DNA of 25,112 nucleotides from a virus. The notes below the pieces were generated by a model that was not told where the DNA came from, searched no databases, and saw only the letters and a program-made list of their open reading frames with translations. Position numbers and translations under genes: made by a program. Location of the stretch: positions 1-25,112 of IMG/VR virus record IMGVR_UViG_3300027782_000341. One strand, given 5' to 3'. Below are positions 1 through 5,501 of the stretch, piece after piece (the first letter of the stretch is position 1; each line of letters begins with the position of its first letter).

Positions 1-630
1 TTTCGCCATTACTGCCAGGACATCTATATCCCGCAATTGCTTGCAGTAGTAGAAGATTTAACGACTATCGAGATTCTCCCTCTACGGGAGAGGGCAAATT
101 CCGCAACAAACGCCTGGCTTGGCGTGGATGGCTGGTTTTACCGACACCCCAAACAGCGCCATTGGGTTGATCTGCACCTAGACTGGTTTGATACCCTTTC
201 TAAACAGCTAGGCGTGGAGAACCCAATACGGACTAAGTACGACCTACTCTTTGAGTACCCCGCCTTGAGGAAGAAGGTCTATCAGCCCTTTGATGTCCTA
301 ATCATCAATTGCCCACCAGGGAGCAACCAGTTACCCACCTTTTCCCCAGGCAAGTTTGAGAGCCTAACCAAGCTGCTGTGCAAGGACATGGATGTGATGA
401 CGGTCTATCCCACCAAACTATGCCCAAGCACGCTAGAAATGCACATGACCGTAACCGAGATCGGTAACCTAGCGCAATACTGCCAATACATTGTGGCGGT
501 GGACACAGGACCTCTGTGGACCACTTACAACCAATGGAACATTGACAAGATAAGGGGTAGAACCATCTACACGACAACCTTCGATTCCATAGACCTTACG
601 CCTAATACCGACATCCTTCAAAAAATCTGA
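1..630 (+). CDS. GT9-like glycosyltransferase, C-terminal part (5' end outside window)
   Basis: The frame is open from the first base, so the gene starts upstream of the window. The TTG at 37 is unlikely to be the real start because 12 sense codons precede it in frame. Two segments resemble the C-terminal half of GT-B fold, GT9 (heptosyltransferase-like) enzymes: VLIINCPPGS followed by a helix (ESLTKLLCK), and near the end YCQYIVAVDTGPLW, which matches the typical 'ADLVISVDTGPMH' nucleotide-sugar binding loop. The activity would be sugar transfer to a glycan in the cytoplasm; donor and acceptor are unknown. It is the last gene before the first non-coding region and has no visible terminator behind it. 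The family call is by motif only; a more distant GT-B enzyme is possible. Confidence 0.5.
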   Translation, partial: FRHYCQDIYIPQLLAVVEDLTTIEILPLRERANSATNAWLGVDGWFYRHPKQRHWVDLHLDWFDTLSKQLGVENPIRTKYDLLFEYPALRKKVYQPFDVLIINCPPGSNQLPTFSPGKFESLTKLLCKDMDVMTVYPTKLCPSTLEMHMTVTEIGNLAQYCQYIVAVDTGPLWTTYNQWNIDKIRGRTIYTTTFDSIDLTPNTDILQKI

Positions 631-857
631 TTTTTCTTTGGGGTGGGGTGCGAATGGGGTGCGCAGCTTTGCTGTTTCATGCCCAATCTAAACACCAAAA
701 ACAAAACAGAATTTTGCAAATTGCTTGCAAAGCCCAAAGCCCAAAAGCCAAAATCAAATTACGCTAGCGCTTTTCATGCCCTTACCCAAGATCAAATTAC
801 CCGATTGACTAAAGCGCAATCCCGAGCGCCTGGCTGCCAGGGAAAAGCCACACTCTG

Positions 858-873
858 AAAGCGCCTGATTGTT
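858..873 (+). repeat. 16-bp repeat, copy 1 (pair at 2868-2883)
   Basis: AAAGCGCCTGATTGTT here and AAAGCACCTGATTGTT at 2868-2883 differ at one base. The word TTTATCG follows 37 bp after the repeat start here and 35 bp after it in the second copy. The two copies bracket the ArdC operon in direct orientation. Confidence 0.7.
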
Positions 874-904
874 GGCATCTTTCCCGCTTTCCCATTTATC
901 GCTT

Positions 905-1036
905 ACCCCTTATATACGATTACTTACTACATTACTACGCTACTATATACACTATATATATATAGACTATAGACGATATACGATAGTCAATAGAAATTAT
1001 ATATCTATATACGATAGTTGATAGAAATATATCATA
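905..1036. repeat. AT-rich tract with two phased 22-bp repeats
   Basis: The tract is almost entirely TATA/ATAG/CTAT words. Two 22-bp direct repeats at 976-997 and 1007-1028 share ATATACGATAGT and ATAGAAAT and differ at two bases. They start 31 bp apart, close to three helical turns. This suggests iterons, a DNA-unwinding element or a bent upstream promoter element; the sequence alone cannot decide. Confidence 0.6.
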
Positions 1037-1043
1037 GCGTAAA

Positions 1044-1072
1044 TGGTTGCATAACCTAGATTTAGGTATAAT
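1044..1072 (+). promoter_or_regulatory. Promoter of the ArdC operon
   Basis: A perfect TATAAT -10 box lies at 1067-1072. A weak -35 (TGGTTG, 1044-1049) sits 17 bp upstream; the alternative TTGCAT (1047-1052) would leave only 14 bp. Transcription would start near 1079, giving a leader of about 43 nt before the ATG at 1122. The second early promoter at 3241 shares the T(G/A)GTTGCAT, AGATTT and GGTnTAATC words. Confidence 0.6.
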
Positions 1073-1096
1073 CAATCTATGCAAACTAATTGCATA
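1047..1096. promoter_or_regulatory. Candidate operator: three TTGCATA half-sites
   Basis: TTGCATA occurs at 1047-1053, its reverse complement TATGCAA at 1078-1084, and TTGCATA again at 1090-1096. The last two form a perfect 7-bp inverted repeat, TATGCAAACTAATTGCATA, right at the predicted transcription start. The first overlaps the -35 area. TTGCATAACCTA is an exact 12-bp repeat (1047-1058 and 1090-1101). A nested ACCTA-GATT-TAGGT dyad (1054-1067) abuts the -10. The layout suits a repressor, or an mRNA hairpin just before the ribosome site. Confidence 0.5.
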
Positions 1097-1121
1097 ACCT
1101 AACCTAAAGGGGATATACATC

Positions 1122-1973
1122 ATGCAACAATCAATTTATGACAATGTTACGAATAGAATTATTGAAGAGCTAGAGCGTGGCGCTGCACCCTGGATCAAAC
1201 CCTGGAATGCTGGCGTTAGTGAAGATCAAAATATTGTGAGCCATAAGCCATACCAGGGAATAAACCGTTTAATTCTAGGTATGAGCGGTTATACATCGCC
1301 GCTATGGGGTAGCTTTAAACAATGGCAAGCGCTTGGCGGTATGGTTAAAAAAGGCGAAAAGGGTACGCAAATAGTTTTTTACTCACCCATTAAAAAAGAG
1401 GGTATTAACGAAAATGGGCAAGTAGAAAACAAGAGCTACCATTGTTTGAAAAGCTATTTTGTGTTTAATGCAAGCCAGGTTGAGGGAATAGACTTTGTGC
1501 AGCCTAAGCCTACAATCGAAGTGTTTAACCCTGTACCCGCTTTAGATGATCGTATTCTAAAAACAGGCGCAACAATCAAGCATGGATTAAGCCAGGCATT
1601 TTATCGCCCTGGTGATGATTTTATTGGTATGCCTGATAAAAACATTTTCAAGAGTGAGAGCGATTATTACGCTACCGTATTGCATGAACTCACCCATTGG
1701 AGCGGCGCTAAGCATAGGCTAGATCGTACTAAGGGCGCTCGCTTTGCGGATGCTGCTTATGCTTTTGAAGAGCTGGTGGCGGAGATGGGCGCTGCATTTT
1801 TATGCCAGGATTATGGGATTAGTGGCGATTTACGCCATGCTGATTATATTGGTAGCTGGCTTAAATGCTTGCGTGCTGATAATAAAGCAATATTTAACGC
1901 TGCAGCATTAGCACAAAAAGCAGCAAACTACATAAACGAGCTAGATTGTTTAACTAACCAGGCAGCAGCCTAG
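1122..1973 (+). CDS. ardC: ArdC-like antirestriction protein (zincin-type)
   Basis: The protein has 283 residues and two ArdC parts. The N-terminal half (about 1-130) begins with the typical IYDNVTNRIIEELERG...PW.KPWN pattern and includes the W-x-x-F-KQWQALGG-x-VKKGEKG block of the ArdC ssDNA-binding domain. The C-terminal half is a metallopeptidase-like domain with HELTH at 188-192 and a downstream EELVAEMG helix (216-223) supplying the likely third zinc ligand. ArdC proteins of plasmids bind ssDNA and protect incoming DNA against type I/II restriction; that role here is inference from the family. The start is supported by AAAGGGGAT upstream. It is the first gene of a short operon with its own promoter and a terminator at 2719. 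Proteolytic activity is not established. Confidence 0.88.
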   Translation: MQQSIYDNVTNRIIEELERGAAPWIKPWNAGVSEDQNIVSHKPYQGINRLILGMSGYTSPLWGSFKQWQALGGMVKKGEKGTQIVFYSPIKKEGINENGQVENKSYHCLKSYFVFNASQVEGIDFVQPKPTIEVFNPVPALDDRILKTGATIKHGLSQAFYRPGDDFIGMPDKNIFKSESDYYATVLHELTHWSGAKHRLDRTKGARFADAAYAFEELVAEMGAAFLCQDYGISGDLRHADYIGSWLKCLRADNKAIFNAAALAQKAANYINELDCLTNQAAA

Positions 1974-1986
1974 AAAGGGGTTAATC

Positions 1987-2187
1987 ATGCAATTTTTATA
2001 TAAATCATCGAATGGCGCTGGCAAATACCTGGAATGGGATCATTTTCAAAATGTAGATGATTCGTTTTTTAGTGTAGAAAATTGTTTTACACCTAATGAA
2101 ATCGATCATATTAAGCAATTGCAGCCAGGGGAAATCCTAGATTTATCGGATGGAATCGATTTTTACGAGGTAGAGCGTTTAGCATAG
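1987..2187 (+). CDS. Hypothetical small acidic protein in the ArdC operon
   Basis: The protein has 66 residues and is acidic, with no recognisable domain, signal peptide or membrane segment. It starts 13 bases after the ardC stop behind a good ribosome site (AAAGGGG, 1973-1979), so it is surely co-transcribed with ardC. The aromatic, acidic composition (for example WDHF, DDSFF, DFYEVERLA) would fit a small binding partner or DNA-mimic-like factor, but nothing in the sequence proves this. Confidence 0.7.
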   Translation: MQFLYKSSNGAGKYLEWDHFQNVDDSFFSVENCFTPNEIDHIKQLQPGEILDLSDGIDFYEVERLA

Positions 2188-2197
2188 TGCTACCTGG

Positions 2198-2221
2198 TAA
2201 GCGCTTAGAAATAGGCGCTTA
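2198..2221 (+). other. Intercistronic hairpin
   Basis: TAAGCGC (2198-2204) pairs perfectly with GCGCTTA (2215-2221) across a 10-nt loop. No T-run follows, so it is not a standard terminator. It may stabilise or process the mRNA between the 66- and 76-residue genes. Confidence 0.45.
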
Positions 2222-2224
2222 TCG

Positions 2225-2242
2225 GATTATCACTAGATAATC
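2225..2242. promoter_or_regulatory. 18-bp perfect dyad GATTATC-ACTA-GATAATC
   Basis: The two 7-bp arms are perfect inverted repeats around a 4-nt centre. The dyad follows the previous hairpin directly and ends one base before the ATAACCTAAC leader of the next gene. It resembles a helix-turn-helix operator in size and could equally form an RNA hairpin. Confidence 0.45.
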
Positions 2243-2270
2243 ATAACCTAACTAACCTAACGGGGATTTT

Positions 2271-2501
2271 ATGGATCATACAAAAATACTTAATGCTTAC
2301 TTATCCCGCTTAACTACAGCGGATTTAGAAAATATCTTAAAGCATGATAAGCAATGCCTGGCTGCAATGCTTAACGGTAATAACAGGGCGCAATTGGATG
2401 CACAAGCGGGTTTTTATGCTGCTGTAGCTAATGCTGTAAACAATATGGCAGCTTATGACATTGCGCTAATTGAGCGTGCCATTGAGGGCGTAACAGCATG
2501 A
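2271..2501 (+). CDS. Hypothetical 76-residue protein in the ArdC operon
   Basis: The protein is predicted to be mostly helical, rich in Ala, Asn and Leu, with no membrane segment and no known motif. The ATG follows a CGGGGAT ribosome site and the ATAACCTAAC leader (2243-2252), placed exactly 18 nt before the start as in ardC. Its stop overlaps the next start (ATGA at 2498-2501). Function unknown; co-transcription with ardC suggests an early host-takeover role. Confidence 0.7.
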   Translation: MDHTKILNAYLSRLTTADLENILKHDKQCLAAMLNGNNRAQLDAQAGFYAAVANAVNNMAAYDIALIERAIEGVTA

Positions 2502-2611
2502 GCGCCAGGGCAAAATATAGCGCTTACTGTTATTGGGCAGCTAAACAAGGCATCCAGGCGCTTAGTTTTAACGCCTGGTTATCAACCAATAAACCAGGGA
2601 GATTAGATTAA
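2498..2611 (+). CDS. Hypothetical 37-residue peptide
   Basis: The start ATG overlaps the preceding stop in an ATGA arrangement and GAGGG lies about 10 bases upstream, so translation would be coupled. The product is small and basic with several aromatic residues (MSARAKYSAYCYWAAKQG at the N-terminus) and a polar C-terminal tail. It has no known domain. Spacing and coupling are the only support. Confidence 0.5.
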   Translation: MSARAKYSAYCYWAAKQGIQALSFNAWLSTNKPGRLD

Positions 2612-2698
2612 ATGATTACTTACAATGACAGTTTTCTAGATAAGGTGATAGCAATACTATCCTGGATAGCTCTATTATCGTTTTTAATGCTGTTTTAA
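2612..2698 (+). CDS. Putative 28-residue membrane peptide
   Basis: The ATG immediately follows the preceding TAA, with AGGGAG upstream (2595-2600). After a polar N-terminus (MITYNDSFLDK) the rest is one hydrophobic stretch (VIAILSWIALLSFLMLF), which could be a single transmembrane helix. It is the last frame before the terminator. Very short, so it could be chance. Confidence 0.4.
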   Translation: MITYNDSFLDKVIAILSWIALLSFLMLF

Positions 2699-2718
2699 GC
2701 GCTTTTCTCACTCATTTA

Positions 2719-2747
2719 AGGGGTTAGTATATCTAACCCTTTTTTTT
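2719..2747 (+). terminator. Intrinsic terminator of the ArdC operon
   Basis: GGGTTAG (2721-2727) pairs with CTAACCC (2733-2739) around a TATAT loop, and the stem can extend by A-T and G-T pairs. Eight T residues follow (2740-2747). This is a textbook factor-independent terminator, about 20 bases after the last small frame. Confidence 0.9.
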
Positions 2748-2867
2748 GCCTTAAAACCTGTTTAAATCGTTTTTAAAAAAATGCTTGTCATCAAACCATT
2801 TCCCATTTTCAATCGAGCTGCTGGACTTTGACTACGACTAGCGGTAGCCGTGGTTTTGAACTTCTCA

Positions 2868-2883
2868 AAAGCACCTGATTGTT
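2868..2883 (+). repeat. 16-bp repeat, copy 2 (pair at 858-873)
   Basis: AAAGCACCTGATTGTT differs from the copy at 858 by one base and is likewise followed by TTTATCG (2903-2909) and then an AT-rich tract. Confidence 0.7.
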
Positions 2884-3015
2884 CCCTCGGGCGTGTGTGC
2901 GCTTTATCGACCTGATTGGCTCTCTTTTTTCGCTACCTCATGCGCCCAGGTCATTCTGGACCTCATCCGTCAAGCCCTGGAGATCGTGAACCCCAACGAT
3001 ACCCCAAAAACCCCA

Positions 3016-3215
3016 TACATAGATGTTACTAGACGATGTATAACTCCGATGTATATACTACCTCTATGTCTATTAGAACTACTATGTCTATTCTACGAAG
3101 TTATATGATAGAGATAGTATAGGCGTATAACTCGTATAACTACGAAATATATTTTACGAAGAATAGTCTATTCGTATATATATCTATAGAAGTATATAAA
3201 TATCTATGTATGCTT
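3016..3215. repeat. AT-rich tract with several families of short direct repeats
   Basis: Seen directly: CGATGTATA at 3034 and 3047; CTATGTCTATT at 3064 and 3082; CGTATAACT in perfect tandem at 3124 and 3133; TACGAA at 3094, 3141 and 3155. A perfect 13-nt palindrome GAATAGTCTATTC lies at 3161-3173. The repeats differ from those at 905-1036, but both tracts sit in the same place relative to a 16-bp repeat and a promoter. Origin or multi-site regulatory region. Confidence 0.6.
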
Positions 3216-3240
3216 TATACAACACCAATGATTAAAATAA

Positions 3241-3270
3241 TAGTTGCATTAGATTTGTTCATGGTGTAAT
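3241..3270 (+). promoter_or_regulatory. Probable promoter of the recombination operon
   Basis: TGTAAT (3265-3270) can serve as -10, with TAGTTG (3241-3246) as a weak -35 at 18 bp. The segment shares T(G/A)GTTGCAT, AGATTT and GGTnTAATC with the ArdC promoter, which is the stronger argument. The ATAACCTAAC leader follows at 3294. Confidence 0.45.
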
Positions 3271-3318
3271 CTACGCTTGTAGCACCTAATCAGATAACCT
3301 AACTAGAGGACAATTCGT

Positions 3319-3528
3319 ATGAAACTATGCACTAGCTGTATGCACCTACGCTCGGGTGATGAGTGTTCTGTATTACCCCAAGTCAATCCTGTTAACGGCA
3401 AACCAATCTATTCGTTTGCATATACCTATCGCATGAATGAAGAACGATGCGGTATGGATGCCAAGTGGTTTGAAGAAGTTGACCACGAAGCGCTTGATGA
3501 ACTATCCACAATTCCATTCGGGAGATAA
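3319..3528 (+). CDS. Small zinc-ribbon-like protein
   Basis: The 69-residue product starts MKLCTSCMHL and has further cysteines in DECSV and in ERCGMDAKWFEE. C4, C7, C16 and C44 could bind one zinc ion. The CG-x(3)-KWFE ending is common in small phage proteins of unknown role. GAGGA (3306-3310) is the ribosome site. First gene of the long early operon, so possibly a regulator, but no DNA-binding fold can be named. Confidence 0.65.
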   Translation: MKLCTSCMHLRSGDECSVLPQVNPVNGKPIYSFAYTYRMNEERCGMDAKWFEEVDHEALDELSTIPFGR

Positions 3529-3531
3529 ACC

Positions 3532-3735
3532 ATGGCAAGAACCAAAGGTAGCACCAATACAACCACAACCCTACAAAGGCGGATTACAGCGCTAGAAGGA
3601 TTAATTGAACGCCAGGATGAAGCTGTTGAACAAGGGTTAGATGAGATAGCAGAGCTACGCAAGCAAGTGGACTTCTATCGCAAGCAAGTTAATCATCTAA
3701 TTGCACTACTCAACATCATCACAAGAGGTGCATGA
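3532..3735 (+). CDS. Small coiled-coil protein
   Basis: The 67-residue product has a basic, Thr-rich N-terminus (MARTKGSTNTTTT) followed by a continuous heptad-like helix (about residues 15-60, LQRRITALEGLIERQDEAVE onward) expected to form a coiled coil. It begins 3 bases after the previous gene behind GGGAGA, and its stop overlaps the exonuclease start (ATGA, 3732-3735). Tight coupling to yqaJ/recT suggests an accessory of recombination; function unknown. Confidence 0.65.
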   Translation: MARTKGSTNTTTTLQRRITALEGLIERQDEAVEQGLDEIAELRKQVDFYRKQVNHLIALLNIITRGA

Positions 3736-4637
3736 TGGCTAATGCTCAAACAGACTTTGCGCCCGAGGTACGCAATAGCGCCTGGTGGAGTGGTGATTCC
3801 CGCATGGCTGCTAATGGTCGTGCGGTGGATGTCATACTCACCAAGCAAGGTAAACGAGAAGCGCCAGACCTATCCGATGTCGAAGCGGTGCAGATGGGTC
3901 ATATCATGCAGCCTGTGATTGGGCGCTTGTTTCAAGACAAACACAAGATAGAGTTAAAGGAAGCGGACTATGCTCTCACTCACCCCAAACACGATTGGAT
4001 GCGTTCTCATTTTGATTTCATTAGCGCAGATGGTACTGTGCTTGTTGAAGCTAAAAACTATAACGCTGGAGTTCGTAATAAGTTTGATGCCGATGCTAAT
4101 CGGATTCCTGATGCTGATCTTGCCCAGCTCATACACGAATGTGCTTGTCATTCTATCGATCGTATATTTCTGGCTGTTCTATTTGGTGGAAGCGAATTCG
4201 TAACCATTGAGTTTGAGATCACCGAGGGTATGAAAGATGACCTAGTACAGCGCATGGCTAAGTTATGGGCGTATTGCAAGACCGATACCCTACCACCCGC
4301 AGAAACCATCGAGCAAACCAAGCTGGTATATCCAACCAGCACCGATGAAACGATTGTTGCAACGCAAAATGTAGAGGTAGCAGTCGCCCAGCTCAAGCAA
4401 TATAAAGCCAACATCAAGGCGCTAGAGGATCAGAGCGAAGCCCTAGAGGTAGCAATCCGCAACACCATGGGAGATAAGGGTGAGATTGTATCCATCTCAG
4501 GAGATACCTTAGTAACCTGGCGCAGTAGTAAGAGCAGTAAGCGCTTCTCAAGTGATCTCTTTAAACAAGCAATGCCTGACATTTACGAGCAGTTTGTGAT
4601 TGAGCAGCCTGGCAGTCGTAGATTTTTAGTGAAGTAA
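3732..4637 (+). CDS. YqaJ/lambda-exonuclease-type recombination nuclease
   Basis: The 301-residue protein has the YqaJ viral recombinase layout: an N-terminal DNA-end motif (RNSAWWSGDSRMAANG, 14-29), a helix QMGHIMQPVIGRLF (54-67), and the PD-(D/E)XK core with RSHFDFI (Asp95) and LVEAKNY (Glu106, Lys108). A QLIHECA helix around 132 follows. Such enzymes digest one strand of duplex ends 5'->3' for the partner annealase, which is the next gene. The C-terminal third (about 205-301) is a coiled-coil plus small domain common in phage homologues. Odd: the helix residue that is Glu in most relatives (E85 in lambda Exo) appears to be Gln60. The start may be ATG 3732 or 3735; the former overlaps the previous stop. 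Confidence 0.85.
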   Translation: MMANAQTDFAPEVRNSAWWSGDSRMAANGRAVDVILTKQGKREAPDLSDVEAVQMGHIMQPVIGRLFQDKHKIELKEADYALTHPKHDWMRSHFDFISADGTVLVEAKNYNAGVRNKFDADANRIPDADLAQLIHECACHSIDRIFLAVLFGGSEFVTIEFEITEGMKDDLVQRMAKLWAYCKTDTLPPAETIEQTKLVYPTSTDETIVATQNVEVAVAQLKQYKANIKALEDQSEALEVAIRNTMGDKGEIVSISGDTLVTWRSSKSSKRFSSDLFKQAMPDIYEQFVIEQPGSRRFLVK

Positions 4638-4661
4638 AGACACCTAATGAAAGGGGATAAG

Positions 4662-5501
4662 ATGAGCAATATTGTGAGTTTTACCGATATGTCGCAGATG
4701 GCAGAAGCAATCGCCAAAAGCGGTTTATTCGGGATGAAGGACACCAATAGCGTACTAGCGCTAATGGCAGTAGCACAAGCAGAAGGTATGCACCCCGCCA
4801 CAGCAGCACGGGATTTTCATATCATTCAAGGCAGACCAGCATTAAAAGCCGATGCGATGCTAGCAAGGTTTCAAAATGCGGGCGGTAAAGTTCAATGGAA
4901 GGATTACACAGATGAACAAGTTACAGGCGTATTTAGTCACCCCAACGGTGGAGAGCTTGCCGTTACCTGGACAATCGAACAAGCAAGCAAGATCGGACTG
5001 GTCAAACCAGGCTCAGGCTGGCAAAAGTTCCCAAGGGCAATGCTACGATCCAGGTGCATTTCAGAAGGTATACGAAGCGTCTTTCCTGGATCAGTTACAG
5101 GGTTCTACAGCCCTGAAGAAGTGGCTGATTTCGAACCCAAAGACATGGGAAAGGCTGTCAACCTCTCAGAGATTAAAAGCGATGAGCTTACCATTGACGA
5201 AGATAGCGGGGAAGTAGCACCACCCATGGTCAAGGGTAACTTTGCTGCCCATGTCCATAAACTCCATCTGTATGTGCCAGGTCAAGAAGAACCCTATGCA
5301 ACCTACTTATCCCTAGAGGATTGGATTGAGGGGTTTTTAGACATCTTTGCTCGTATTCAGAACTCAAGCAAATATGACGATAAAGAGAAAACCAAGAAGT
5401 ACAACCAATTGCGTGCTGCCAATGATGCCTTTACAAAGACATTTAGCGGTACGCAAACATCCAAGTTTTTAACCAAAATAGCTGAAATAAGGAGAGATTG
5501 A
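4662..5501 (+). CDS. recT: RecT-family single-strand annealing protein
   Basis: The 279-residue protein matches the RecT core: ALMAVAQAEGMHPATAARDF, followed by HIIQGRPALKADAMLARF, GELAVTWTIEQASKIGLVK, and WQKFPRAMLRSRCISEGIR with FPGSVTGFYSPEEV. This family coats ssDNA and anneals complementary strands, paired with the exonuclease encoded just upstream. The C-terminal part (about 190-279) is variable and helical. The start at 4662 is preferred over an in-frame ATG at 4647 because AAAGGGG (4650-4656) is correctly placed before it. The stop overlaps the next start (TGATG). Confidence 0.88.
   Translation: MSNIVSFTDMSQMAEAIAKSGLFGMKDTNSVLALMAVAQAEGMHPATAARDFHIIQGRPALKADAMLARFQNAGGKVQWKDYTDEQVTGVFSHPNGGELAVTWTIEQASKIGLVKPGSGWQKFPRAMLRSRCISEGIRSVFPGSVTGFYSPEEVADFEPKDMGKAVNLSEIKSDELTIDEDSGEVAPPMVKGNFAAHVHKLHLYVPGQEEPYATYLSLEDWIEGFLDIFARIQNSSKYDDKEKTKKYNQLRAANDAFTKTFSGTQTSKFLTKIAEIRRD

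Larger units (their letters stand above)
631..1121. other. Non-coding region upstream of the ArdC operon
   Basis: No convincing gene is present; short open frames here lack a ribosome site and have unlikely composition. The left part (640-663) has three GGGG runs and a tandem GGGGTGCG. The middle has paired short words (TTTCATGCCC at 676 and 773; ATCAAATTAC twice) and a small CCTGG/CCAGG hairpin at 829-841. The right part is a strongly AT-rich tract with iteron-like repeats, then a promoter with a palindromic operator. A regulatory region or replication origin would both fit. Confidence 0.6.
2699..3318. other. Non-coding region between the two early operons
   Basis: After the terminator there is a GC-richer segment (about 2800-3010) without a credible gene, holding copy 2 of the 16-bp repeat. 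It is followed by an AT-rich tract full of short repeats (3016-3215), then a promoter-like segment and an ATAACCTAAC leader (3294-3303). A 71-codon frame at 2893-3108 runs into the repeat tract and lacks a ribosome site. I see no tRNA-like T-loop. Confidence 0.6.

Noticed and set aside
640-661. G-quadruplex
   Set aside because: Only three GGGG runs are present; a fourth run is not close by.
643-1123. Possible genes at 643-858 (+) and 935-1123 (-)
   Set aside because: The first lacks a ribosome site and has unlikely composition; the second is made of the AT-rich repeat tract, with Tyr/Ile-rich low complexity.
2800-3010. tRNA or other structured RNA gene
   Set aside because: No T-loop, anticodon stem or acceptor pairing could be found by eye.
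2893-3108. 71-codon + strand frame between the operons
   Set aside because: No Shine-Dalgarno, and it runs into the repeat tract; better explained as non-coding.
4876-5217. 113-codon frame inside recT
   Set aside because: Alternative frame of a well-supported gene; no independent signal or frameshift evidence.
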